From NCBI GenBank assembly GCA_016859345.1, contig CM029121.1:3396329-3460328 (forward strand): a stretch of 64,000 nt of DNA, read 5' to 3'. The notes under the pieces are model-generated. The model searched no databases and had not been told where the DNA came from. It saw nothing but the letters and a program-made list of their open reading frames with translations. A program made the position numbers and the translations under genes. The stretch is from Istiophorus platypterus. Taxonomy: Eukaryota; Chordata; Actinopteri; Istiophoriformes; Istiophoridae. Below are positions 23,500-35,000 of this stretch, piece after piece; positions within the stretch are counted from its first letter, which is position 1, and each line of letters starts with the position of its first letter.

Positions 23500-24200
23500 G
23501 TCAGCTCCTCAAATACGCTCAGTCAATAGTTTCTCATGGAGGCGAATCCGACGTGGTTGTGCCTCGGCCCCTGTCGGAGGGCCGACAAGCCTGCCGCCCG
23601 GCATGCTTTTGTTTTGAAAGCCGGCACCGGACGCGCGGACGCCGGCACCGCGGGCTGACGCTCGGCGCGGATCCAGTGTCCTCCGCAGCGCGTCCGACCG
23701 GAGAGCGGATCCGTACGTGAGACAAAATGGTCCCGTCGATCCCCGTGTCGTCGTGAGAGAGGAGCAAAATGCTGTAGAGGAATCCGGCGAGGAACAGAAG
23801 AGACGGGAGCGACCCCACCGCGCCGACACGGTAAGAGGACGGACGGGCCGAAAGCCGGAGCCGACCCTCTCCCGTCGAGTCTCCACTTTGTTTCTGTCCA
23901 CGAACTTTGTCCATCTGCGCCACAACACTCACGCAACTCGTCTCTTCTCTTCCTGCCACCGCGTTTTGTCGTTTGTGCAACTTTTGCGCAAACGCGCGTT
24001 GCAACGCTGCAGCTCCGAGCGACAAATCCCTCCGGGCAGAGGAAACTATTTCCCCCGTGGCGTCGGTTCCGTCACCGTCATGTGACCCAGCCCGGGTCCC
24101 GGCGCGGCTCGGGCCACTTTCATGGAGGTGCTGCCTCGTCCAGATGCTCCGTGCGTGGACATTTATCACATGAGGTCGGTGTGTGAATCTGTGATCGCCC
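23500..24200 (+). promoter_or_regulatory. akap13: CpG island, probable akap13 promoter
   Basis: CpG dinucleotides are dense from about 23,530 to 24,120 (for example GGACGCGCGGACGCCGG near 23,630), while most of the window is CpG-poor. This marks an unmethylated vertebrate promoter. The next recognised coding sequence downstream on the plus strand is the akap13 start exon at 46,209, and no other gene was found between. Attribution to akap13 is therefore an inference from position; a gene outside the recognised set, or an antisense transcript, could also use it. No TATA box is apparent, as usual for CpG-island promoters. Confidence 0.7.
23700..23830 (+). other. akap13: Probable non-coding exon 1 with uORFs
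   Basis: A near-perfect splice donor (CGACACG|GTAAGAGG) sits at 23,830/23,831 inside the CpG island. The preceding bases hold only short upstream ORFs: an ATG at 23,727 with nine codons before a stop, and ATG-CTG-TAG at 23,769-23,777. This fits a 5' UTR first exon. The transcription start is unknown and the left boundary given is arbitrary. If it joins the akap13 start exon at 46,198, the first intron is about 22.4 kb. Confidence 0.45.
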
Positions 24201-24829
24201 GAGGCTGTGATTTTAGCAACAGGAGCTAACGTTCATGAGCAGCAGGCTCGGACCCCTCGGCTGCACCAGAACAAGGATCGGCGGGGGTGAGAGGTTTTCC
24301 CGTTATTTTGTTCTCCCCAGTTGTTCCAGTGAGAACGGACGAAACGCGTCGGTTAGGCAGCAGCAAAAGGTTCCTGCCCAGAACGAGCGATTCAGCACAG
24401 ACTGACGAACATGGGCATTTTCATAAAGGTCGGTTGGCTGCAGCTCTGGTGTATCAGCCAGGCTCAGGTTGAGCTGGCCGGACCTCATGTCTCCTATCGG
24501 CTCAAGTGACGCCCCGACCCGAGGCTCATCATAAGCTAACGTGCTAAATAACTGAGGCCAGGATCTATCAAACCTGGAGTCCAGTCATTAGATCCACACT
24601 GGAGGTTCTGGGTTCCAGACACTTTGACTATAAAGATAAAAACACTTCAACATTTTGAGTTTGCTGTTCACGAGAAGCGTCTGCAGGTGGGAACCAGGCC
24701 TCATAAAAGAGAAATCTCAGATGATTTCGGATCAGGAATTGTCGATTTGTAAAAAGCTGGAAGGGCGAGTTCAGATATTCATCAGTCAACAGTCGGACAA
24801 ACCGGCCCGCGATCGGCATCCGTCCAGAT
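24201..24829. other. Probable start of akap13 intron 1
   Basis: Moderately GC-rich sequence trailing off the CpG island. No exon was recognised. Confidence 0.4.
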
Positions 24830-25255
24830 ATAAATGGAGAGGGCACAGTTCTGTGGCTTCTCTCCGTAGAAGTGGACGTTCAGCTGAGACGAATCCAAAA
24901 GAATCTCAGAGTATCAGCTGAAGGCTGAAAGGGATCACTGGAGCTGGTTAACGTCTCTGTTCAAACCGTGGAGCGTGAGGTGCAGGGCAGGACATCGTGG
25001 AGGAAGCTGCCGCTCCCCAAAAAACAAACATCACAATGCATCTGAGGTTCACCAAAGAGCGGCTTGACACGCCACAATGCTGCCGGCAAAATGGTGTGTG
25101 GACAATTGATGTGTTTTTATCAGCCTAAGCACATAAGGTTTGTCTGTAGTTGTGACTTAGATAAAGATCATATCCTTTTTTATGTCCAATTAGTGAAGAA
25201 AACCTGGTCATTTCAAAGGGTTCGCTGACTTTTTCTTGCCAGTATATCTGAAATC
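24830..25255 (+). mobile_element. Tc1-like transposon remnant, plus strand
   Basis: The sequence follows a Tc1-type transposase coding region by eye. It runs from CTCAGAGTATCAGCTGAAGG and CACTGGAGCTGGTTAACGTC (24,903-24,955), through an RTSWRKLP-like HTH-to-catalytic linker (about 24,990), to TTCACCAAAGAGCGGCTTGA (about 25,047) and CAAAATGGTGTGTGGAC, where the W-x-D block should be. The right end TTCGCTGACTTTTTCTTGCC (25,221-25,240) resembles the terminus of such elements. The frame is broken and part of the catalytic region is deleted. Confidence 0.65.
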
Positions 25256-25689
25256 TAGAGCTGTATTAATTTCATGGATATCTGGCATGCATGTGGTTTT
25301 TGTGGTGTGATCATTTTGGTAAGAGAAAGTTGGACAGATGGGCCTCTAACTCATCACACAAGGCCCTTGAGTACAGTAAAGCAGGATGGAGACTTAATAC
25401 TTGCTAACAAGGTGAATATGGAGTTGTCTGATTTTCTTTCAGTGGCATCAAATAACAGTAGAATCTACATCAAGACGTTAGACCTGCCCAAAATGAAAGC
25501 GCGATTCTGGCCACAGTATTTCATTACTTACACTTAAATTAGTGGCAAACTCACAATGTCTAAAGAGGGAGCTTTCACAAAGGGATGCAGTGTTAGTGGA
25601 TACAGAACATGGAGATGGAGGGAGCAACTAATACTGCTCAAGTTGATGCATCCTAATGATACACAGTCCATTCCATGTGAAAATCATTT
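25256..25689. other. Intronic, nothing recognised
   Basis: Between two Tc1-like elements. The 87-codon ORF at 25,274-25,537 has no recognised relative and may be transposon-derived or chance. Confidence 0.35.
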
Positions 25690-26895
25690 AAATTCAATCT
25701 AGACTCAAAACCCCATAATGATAGATGAAAGTGAACATGTGGTTTTAGAAAATTATGCATATTTATTAAAAAGGAAAAAATAAAAAAACTGACATTAGTA
25801 TTCAGACTCTTTACTCAGTACTTAGTCTAAGCGTCTCTTGCAGAGATTACAGCCTTGAGTCTTCTTGAGCATGATGTGACAAGCTTTGCACCTGGATTCG
25901 GGATTTTCTGCCGTTCTACTCTATAGATCCTCTCAAGCTCCGTCAGGTTGGGTGGGGACCATCTGTGGACAGCCATTTTCACGTCTCTGCAGAGATGTCC
26001 GATTGGGTCCAAGACAGGGCTCCGGCTGGGTCCCTGTTCCGCTCCTGTGTGGTCCTGGCAGTGTGTTAGGGCCAGTGTCCTGTTGGAAGGTGAAACATCG
26101 GCCCAGTCTGAGGTCCTGAGCTCCAGACGAGGATTCATTAAGGATGTCTCTGTCCAGCGTTCCCTCAACCTTGACCAGTCTCCCTGTCCCTGCTGCTGAA
26201 CAACAGCCCCACAGCATCATGCTGCCACCACCAGGCTTGATGAGCGCTACCAGGTTCCCCAGACATGATACATAGAACTGAGGCCAACCAGTTCAATCTT
26301 GGCTTTCAGAGACCAGGGAATCTTGTTTCTCACAGTGTGGGAGCCTTTAGGTTTTTTTTGTTGTTTTTGGTTTTTGGTTTTGTTGCAAACTTGAAGCGGC
26401 TTTCATTTGTCTTTCATTGAGGAGTAACTCTGAGCACTCTGCCATAAAGCCCAGATCAGTGGAGTGCTGGTTGTCATCTAGAAGTTTCTTCTATCTCCAC
26501 ATGGGATCTCTGGAGCCGTCAGGTTATCGTGGTTACCGGGGCACCTCTCCCCCACTTGTTTGGCTGAGTGGCCGGTTCAAGGAATTTTGTTGTTGGTTTT
26601 TCCAACCTTCTACCGTTCGCAGATCTGCGCCTGGACACAATCCTGTCTCTGAGTTCTGCATGCAGTTCCTTCAACCTCTTGGTTAGGTTGTTGCTCTAAT
26701 ATGCATTGTTAGCTGGGAGACCTCATGTAGACAGGTGTGTACCTTCCGGAATCATGTCCAATTGCCTGATTTTACCACTGCTGGACTTTAGTTAAGGAGT
26801 AGAAGCATCGCAAAGATGGTGAAGAGAAAAAGGAGGGACCTTTTTCCTGAATTTAGAGTGTCATAGCAAAATGTCTCAATACTTATGTCCGTGTG
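25690..26895 (-). mobile_element. Tc1-like transposon, near full length, decayed
   Basis: The left end contains CCCCATAATGATAGATGAAA, like the TIR of a very common fish Tc1-type element, and the right end reads GAGTGTCATAGCAAAATGTC then CTCAATACTTATGTC. On the minus strand the transposase C-terminus is readable at 25,827-26,080 as LDPIGHLCRDVKMAVHRWSP, PNLTELERIYRVERQKIP and RRLKAVISARD. The N-terminal half is broken by frameshifts. Length of about 1.2 kb is shorter than the usual 1.6 kb, so there are internal deletions. The element is immobile. Confidence 0.85.
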
Positions 26896-26899
26896 ATTC

Positions 26900-27890
26900 A
26901 GCTCTTGCTTGTTGTGGCAGTTCTCTGCCTTCAATCTGTTCTTCCAACAAGTGGACTGCTGCTCAGTATGACTGAGATCAGGTGACTGACTCGAGGATAT
27001 CCCACCTCTTCACCCATAAAACCCCTGTGGTCGCTTTGGCCGTGTGCTTAGGGTCATTGTCCTGCTGAATGATGAACTTTGGGTTTTTTGAGTTGTGCTC
27101 CTGTAAACCTCTGCACTCATCCTGTTGCTTCTTTAAGCAGTGAAATCATCAATAATTGTCAGTGTGCCCGTTCACTTGGCAGCCATCATGCCAGAGTCGT
27201 AACTAAAAAAACCACCATGTTTGAAAATTGAGGGGATATTGAGAGTTGGGTCATCGGCTGTTCCTTTTTTCACCACAATTTCCTCTTTTCATCATTTTGA
27301 CGGATCATTTTTACTCATCAGTCCATTTCAGACCTCTACCAGTTTCTTTTTGTGTGTTTTTGAGAACTGCAGCCTAGTCTCTCTGTTTTTTAGGTTTACC
27401 GGGGGTTTTCATCCTGAGGTGAATCCTCTGAGGTTATGGTCATCAAGTCTTCTCTTGAGCATCGATAAGGACAATTGTCTGCCAGATGTTGATTTTGCCA
27501 AACTATCTACCTTTGATGTCTCTCTGTAATAGACTTTTGAGTCTGTTTTAGAGCCTCATTATTATCTTCTTCACTTGCATGGTCGCCTCTCCACTCCTCA
27601 TATTGACGCAAATCTCCACCTCAATCTAACTCTTAACTCTCAGTAAACTCTGAGCCACATGTTAGCGCTTTGTGTATGAACTAGTGAGTAGCCAGGTGGC
27701 CAATTACTTTTGAACCTTTCCAATGTGAGCACTGTGTGTTTAAAAGGCTCTACCCCCCACACAGCTCCTTCTATATTGACATAAACCTGCTGATATTAAA
27801 GCTGAGACTTGGCACTTTAATATAGTGTCCATTATTTTATTTCAAGTTGAATGTGCTGACGCACAGAGCCTGAAGAACAAAAATGTGTAG
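26900..27890 (-). mobile_element. Second Tc1/mariner-like element, highly decayed
   Basis: Immediately after the previous element, the plus-strand text shows GTGTGCTTAGGGTCATTGTC, CCTGCTGAATGATGAACTTT, TGGCAGCCATCATGCCAGAG and ACCACCATGTTTGAAAATTG. These are the reverse complement of typical Tc1/mariner transposase blocks. The distal end has CAATTACTTTTGAACCTTTC and ATTAAAGCTGAGACTTGGCA, which resemble the terminal region of such elements. No open transposase frame remains. Boundaries are approximate. Confidence 0.6.
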
Positions 27891-30579
27891 ACGGTGAGAA
27901 TCGTGATGAGAGAGAGGCTGCTGATCTGTTCATTCTCTCTCCAGCTGTTTCCTTTTCTCTCTCTCTCTGTACAGTTTAGCTGCTTGCTCAGCACAGTCGC
28001 AGCTCCATTCATATCGGCTTTTCCTGTTCAGAAAGACTCTGGAAGGAATGAAGATTGATTCTTTTCATACAAACCAACCAGTTGACATGTCCTCCAGACA
28101 CACACACACATTCAGTCAGTCTAACACATCTCTAGTTAAAGCGTCAACCATTCAGTCACTGAACCTCCATGTATACTTAACCACATAGGAAATGCATGGG
28201 AAAAAATGGTTTTGTAATAAACATTATATCATAAAATCAGTATCTGGGCCCATCCTAACTCTATTAAGTGGATCAGGTATCGGCCATGATGGAACTTAAT
28301 CGATATTGAATACTTTTTTTGGCCAGGACCATTGTAGAATTCAGAGTTTCCACCATCAGATACATTCTTCAGTCATGGCAGCCACCAAGGGCCTCCTGTG
28401 GAAAAAGTATTGTTTTGATATCTGCATCCTTACTTGGGTATGGTATCAGCTCTAGTAATGAAGTAGCTCTGATATGGTTGCTTGATGTCTACCGAGCTGG
28501 CATATGTCTACGGTGAACCATCGCAGTGGACGATGACATTTTAAGACATTACAAAGGTACTACAAATTGTAGTCATATTTATTCTGTAAATCATGATGCT
28601 GGGCTCAACATCGTGGTGACTGTCAGCCATCGGTGATGGACGATGCCCAACCCTAAGCCCAGACAGTTAATCAGGTTGTTGGTTGTTGGGTGGTAGAACA
28701 CAAAACAGGTTTCTGCTTATCAAATCATGGCTCCATAGCAACATTAGTGGACATAAACTCCATAAAGGACCTTGAAACCAGATTCCACAGTCAGCATGAG
28801 CGATGTTGGTTTACTCTCTGAGTAGAGGCAACTGTGGATGCACACATCCTCATCTTGAGAGGGAAGAACTAACCCGTGACATCATCTGTTGGAGTGTGTG
28901 GTTGCAGAAGAAACCTTGATATTCTTATCTCTTCGCTTTCAAATCAAAATTCAACGGATGGGACACTGAGTGTTTTCTGGGCTTTTATATTGTTTCTTCT
29001 TCACTCTGCTGACACACAGTTTTTCCAAGGCTGGACTTTCAGACTGTTTCAGATCAAGTGTGGAAATTGGGGAATGTGAGAAATGGCTAGACCTACAGTG
29101 TTTAGAGTGAAGGGGGGTGCTGTGGTGAGAACAGAAGACATTTCCTGTACAGAATACTCTGGATAACAACACAGGGACCGCCAGACTTCTAGATGGAGAA
29201 GATGTTTTTCCTTTTTCTTGGAGGAGGGATAGAACACTGACAACATGTTGGCTGTCAAGCACCCCTTTATTTATAGCGCTCTGTTATCTCACAGCTCTCA
29301 GGCTCTTTAAAAGGCAAAAATACACACCCTGATTTCTCCCGTCTGTCTCTCAGTGTGTCTTTCTCTCTGTCACTGCTGTGTGAGCACTGAGCTGTGGTAT
29401 GCGGGGGCTAACCAGTGTTGGATGTTTTACTGTTGAGTCATGCTCCATCTCTCACTCTGCTGCCATGTCTTCAGCTCCATGCATTTCCTTGTAGCTCCTT
29501 GTTGATTTACTTCGGGGTAAAGCTCGGATGCAGAGCAGCACTTTGTTTTCGTTACTGCACATTATCTGCCAGTGTGTCTCCCTGCAGGTGCCATCGTGAT
29601 CATCCCTGAAAGCCCGTTTAAAATGAAACGGGCTTCTCAATGATGATAGTGACATTCAGGGTGTGCATTATCTGTTTATTTCTTTTATCTCCGTTGTTTT
29701 TGCTATGCTCAGCCAGCAGTGAGCTGGGTTGTAAATTTACTGACTCTGGAAACAGCAGCAACTGACATCACTGTCTGCCCCTTTTTCAGTAGCTTTAATT
29801 TAGTCCAGTCTCTCATTTAGTCCATTCTAACGTCAGTCTCTCTGAAAGGGCTGAATGTGTTTCTAGGGTGTAGTATCCACAAAAATAAGAAGAGAGTAGC
29901 ACTTTCTGTTCAACAAGGATTCACAAAACACTGCATCTCCCATTACGTTTCTTCCAGCAGGGCAGTGCACATATCATACGTCATCCATGGACGTATTATC
30001 ACTACTAATGGCCAACCAAAAGTACTGCACCGAGAGAATTTTCCACATAGAGCACCATTATAAACAAGATGTCTATTAGTCCACTTCAGGACTGCATGAA
30101 AAAACATGCCCCCCCTCATTTTTAGGTTTATGATTTCATGTCAGTGCTAAGTCTGTGATGGGCCGACAGAGTCAGCGTCAGTGTCGGGAAAGAGGACCCA
30201 GTGCACATTTGCAGGGGCTCACACAACAAGGAGGCAAAGGGGGGAAAGAGGAGACCGTCTGGTGCTCTTTTAACGGGCCCCATGTTGGAGTATGGTCTCC
30301 TGCTCTCGAAGTGCATCCATGATTTCTCCCTTTTCGTCCCCAAGCTTGAAAATAAACCAGACATTTTTTTGGAGTTTTTTTTGTCAACTTCGTGCAGTGT
30401 CAGTGGTCACAGCATAGGATGCCAGATCAGTCTCTGAGTAGAGGTATTGATTTTAGTCTCTGTACAGGCATGATGTTACAAAACCTGGCAACCTGACTGA
30501 TAATGAGGAGCTGCTCCCAGCTGTAGGTCACCATGCAGCAGATCCAGCATGTACCTCCCCCTAAAATGAGAAATATTAC
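27891..30579. other. akap13 intron 1, mostly unrecognised
   Basis: No exon or RNA gene was recognised. A pair of near-identical short direct repeats lies at 28,518-28,535 and 28,627-28,645. Sequence around 28,240-28,520 loosely resembles a non-autonomous DNA transposon, but not firmly. Confidence 0.4.
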
Positions 30580-30830
30580 ATGTCAGTTTGTGTACGCATG
30601 AAACAAACAAGATACAGGGTGTTAATCGGTGAGCTTTGGAAGTGTTGGTAGGCTTTTTCTTTTCTGTTTGGAACAATGCCAGCTGTTTCCTTCCAGTCTT
30701 TAAGCTAAGCTAGGCTAAGAGCATCCTGATTCATGCTCTGCACCTATCACATAGACATGAGATAATGAAAACAAACAAGCGTTTTCCCCATATGTTGAAA
30801 TATTCCTGTGAAAATGGTACAGCAGTCTGC
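30580..30830. repeat. Fish interspersed repeat fragment
   Basis: The segment includes CCAGCTGTTTCCTTCCAGTC, TTTAAGCTAAGCTAGGCTAA, CACATAGACATGAGATA and GTTTTCCCCATATGTTGAAA before ATTCCTG. This ordered combination is typical of a widespread fish repeat whose unit ends near a CCAAAATGTTGAACTATTCC-like string. Family name not assigned. Confidence 0.45.
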
Positions 30831-31639
30831 TATTGCTCCAGCAATGCCAAGTTGGTGACCTTCTGAGAAATATGTTGAATAGTTTTTCTTATATTTTTGG
30901 TGTGTGTCGAGACAAATGCAGTGAAGTACACATTTGTCTGTTCAGCAAGGCTGAGTGCAACGACCAGGTTTTTAGATAGTGTTTTTATAAATGTCAGTGT
31001 GAATCTGAAGAAGGCTTGTCCCTCTGGAGCTGCTTGACATTCTGGTTTTATTGAAAATCTCTAAGGAAAGGCCAATGAAAATGTAGCTGGGTAATAAAAG
31101 CAGCACTGTGGGTCTCATGTCATTTATTTGACTATGTTGTGAATTAGACAGCCACTTCAAATCTCCATTTCATACAGGAGCTCAGAGCAGAGTTTGATGA
31201 AGAAGTGATTCATTTGCGTCTGTGTTACTGTTGTGTTCTGTTGTTAGGCTGGAGCACTTGCCAAGAGCTCTGAAATGAGTGCACAGTGAGGAGCAGTTCT
31301 GGGTGGTCACATTACAGTAACGTCCCCTCAACCAGTTATAAAAAGCAACCGGAAAATTCAGTCCCAATGATTGCTCTTGTAATTATCTACCACTGTATTA
31401 AATGGTAGTTAATCACTAAATTCACTTATTTACTTGTTTACTTTAAGGAATACAAATTAATGTTTGAGTCAGTATCTCAATCACTGTATCAAGGTATGAA
31501 AAGAACTGGCATAATTCACCTTAAATACAGAAAACCCAATGAAAAAGCACATAAAAAGACTTGTAATATGCGGTAATTATGCTGATACACTGTATGTAGT
31601 AGTATAAAGTTTATCTGAAGGAAATGACTGACTCTTCTA
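30831..31639. other. Intronic, nothing recognised
   Basis: No coding or repeat signature recognised. Confidence 0.4.
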
Positions 31640-32090
31640 GTCCAGTCTTTATGTGTAGACCATTCCAAAGTCCAGGGGCAATATTGGCAAAGTTTCCTTT
31701 ACTCTCAGCCAAGAGGCTGTCAGCCCAGGGTCTCAAACTAGGCTCCAGCTTACAAGGCGTTGTGTGGTGTGAGATGGAGTCAGGAATCAGGCAACACAGT
31801 ATCTTACAAGTGATCAGAAAAGTCTGAAATGTGTACTAGTGCTCCGTGGTAGCAAATGTGAACGGGACCACAGGAGTAATGTGACCAAGCATGTTCCTGT
31901 TGAGAGCTGAGCAACTGCAGCAACAGTGTTTTGTAAGAAGCGTCACATGGAGCTTGTGGCTACAGCAGAAACAGAGAGGGTTGCAGAGGCAATGAGAGAG
32001 TAAACAGCGATCTGTGAGATCAGAGGGGCCTGAGACATGACTGCAACTCATACTCAACATTTTCCTCAAACTTCAAATCAGAATCAAAAA
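31640..32090. repeat. Possible LINE 3'-end-like fragment
   Basis: ACCATTCCAAAGTCCAGGGG followed by CAATATTGGCAAAGTTTCC and later TGATCAGAAAAGTCTGAAAT has the layout of the 3' part of fish L2-type elements (compare 21,190-21,500 in this window), but identity is low. Treat as tentative. Confidence 0.3.
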
Positions 32091-35000
32091 CAACAGACAG
32101 ATTGTAGGCACAGTTTCCTGTTTGTCATTTTGTGGACGGAACTAAAGCAGCTGTCAATCTTGCTCCTGAGCTTTATGAAGAACAGATAAAGAGAAACAGC
32201 TTTCGACTGTGAAAGCTCTTTGTGTAAAATCAGTCTGCTTTTGGTCCAAATCATACCAGCTCAGTCACAGCAGATACTGCCGGGGTGAAATTTGGTCCGT
32301 GGTATGGAAACCCCCTAAAACACCAGGAGACTGAAGGTGGATTTATCATTCAGGTCCGGGTGTTGCTGGAACTACACCCCTGATGGAGGCGACATGAAAC
32401 CACAGTGATGTTGTGTTCCAGGGGTGTCTCGAAGCGAGGGGACATGCAGCAGGCTGAATAACGGATCAGTATCCTCTTCTGTAACATTAGACACATTTCC
32501 ATCCACCCTCCTACTCCTTTCCAGAGTCAAGTACGCCAACACAGTCACTTTACCTTGACACAAATGTGTAGTCCAGCTGGGTGAGTACAGAGATCGGACT
32601 AGGGCTGCAGAGACCGTCAGCAGGTTTAACCTGATGCTCTGTGGGATTCTTTAGATGTGAAGATTTGTGTACTGATTCTTGGCAGACCACAACATCGTGT
32701 ACATGTTGTGTTTACAAGTGTATTAACACTTCCAATGCAACATCTGTCAGGCTTGCTCCTCAACATCAGCTGTGTAACTTTTCCATACTATGTACAATCA
32801 GTATACAGCTTATGCTAAGTGCCCATTTTCATCATGTACTGATTTTGCAGTTATTATGTTAGAAATCCAATTGTTTATTACTCAGTAGTAACATCAAAAG
32901 CACAGGAAATGTTACAAGTGACATCAATCACTGCTTCTTTCGAATAGCAGGGCTACACCCATGGTGGGGACTGAAACCAGCCCTGTGTTAAAGCAGTGCA
33001 GGGGGCCGTGTCCGTTGAGGCGTCTCAGACACTCAGACACTACACTGAGGTCTGTGACGCTCTCTGACAGGATTTAACAGCTCTGGACGGTTTTCACAGA
33101 CACGGCCGTTTTTCTTTGGTCACGGAGACCATGAGCTAAACAGCAGAGATCATGCCTTCAACTCACAGGGTGATTACGAGCTGTCTGAGCCTGCTTGTAT
33201 GTGATTGGCTGGTGCAGCCTCTTCCTGGATGATGTCACATTAGGTTGCAGCAGAAGTTGAGACTGATTTAACTCGTTTGGGGGGGTGACTTTGTTTTGCT
33301 GGAGCCCCTTGTATTAGGATGGATACTAAATCTTGATGCCTAAAAAACGATGGGAGTCTGGATGTGAACCCGGTGAGAGTCGTTCACATTTCACGCTGGA
33401 AATTAGAATTCCTTATATATAAACTATTTTAAATTCCAGTAATCTGTCAGTTAAATTCATCTGTTTGATGATAAAAAGATATGCTTTCATGCTTGCTTTC
33501 ACATTAATATGCGTGTGTTAACTAAATATATTGGCACAGAATATTGAGCAGCTTCAGTCCAAACCCCTCAGTTCTGATATCATTCTTCAAAAAGCTACAG
33601 CTGTCAGCAGTTCCTATATGTGGTTGTGCATAGGCTCAAAATGCTGCGTACACATGTCTCATTGCCCTGTTAACTGCAACGCACTGAGCAGCATTCAAGA
33701 GCAGACGTCTTTCAATATGAGCCTCAGCACTCAGCACAGAGACGACACCTCGTTCAGCTAATAAAAGGTAATAAACTGCTCAGTAACATTGACAGGAGAC
33801 ATGCAGGAGCTTTAGCTGTCCCTGTTTAAACAAAAAGGCCTTTGGCCCACAGTGTTATAAACACACTGGCAGATTAATTTTACAAGAGTTTGAAATGCTG
33901 TAACACTCTGCACTCCTCGTTTTCTATAGTGTGTTTTGATGAAGTATTGATGAATTACTGTTGGAATCAATTATTAATAATCTCAGTCAGTTAATTAGGA
34001 GCAGCTCTACGTACTGCACGTATTTGCTTTGGCAGAAAGTCCAGTGAAGGAGAGAATTAATGATGAAAATAAGTTGGTAACAAAGTTCCACCTGCAGAAA
34101 ACCAGTGAATGGGTACGTTGGCTTAAAAGATGAGCAGATATAAGTCAGAGCATGAGGGCTCATTCAAAAACCAATGGGACTGGTATTACGGAGACTTCAT
34201 TTGGGGTTATCTGTGTTTATACACAGGCATTTCCTCTTCGCGGTACTGATTGGGCTCCTTTACTTTCTCACCACTCTTCAGTGTGTCCATCTGCCCATCT
34301 AGTGTCTGCAGTCTTGATGGTACACCGATTATACAAATAGTACAAGGATGGTCGAATGGTCTGTTGGTTGTTTGATTCGCAAACGTCGGTGTTATTTTAA
34401 TAAGGAGAACAGGCAGTGGGAGGGACAGACTCCCTGTGAAATTAGAAACCCATTTTTGCAGCTTGCCCAAACTGATTGAGACTGTTAGATCGAATTTATT
34501 TGATATTTACTGAATGTTCACTAGGAGTCACTCCAAACGAATTGTTAACATCTGAGGGAAGTTGTCAGTGTGGCTGCATGTTACCGTTCTGAATCCAATG
34601 ATCTGTGTGCAGGTGAGAGAAGAACCAGGCAGCCACACTCAGCTCTCTGTTTTCATTTGTTACACAACACTTCCTGCCATTTTCAACGGAGTTCAGCAGC
34701 ATGAACGTCTGAACATGTGCTGTTATCCTTCTTTTCAGACGATGTCACGATGACCAGCCTTTCACTCCACCTACCAGAGTGGCTTTTCAGAATAACTATA
34801 AACACTTTAGATTCCCCAGAGCCAGTCCTGAGGGTCCACAAACCAGACCGCAGGCTTCACGCAAACAGGCAGCCAGGGAGAGAGAGAGAGGGAGTCTGCA
34901 GAGGACGAACACGTCACGTAAAAATCCACAGCGCAGAAGAAGTGGAATGATAATTATTAGATGGTAAAAAGTTAATCCCAGCTTTCTGCTCATGTTTCAT

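Noticed and set aside
23509..24173. Overlapping ORFs of up to 211 codons on both strands in the CpG island
   Set aside because: GC-rich sequence has few stop codons. The ORFs overlap in many frames, have no recognised domain, and the region reads as promoter plus non-coding exon.
28240..28520. hAT-like non-autonomous transposon
   Set aside because: Only loose resemblance (cgatat / tatcgg words); no paired termini or target duplications could be seen.
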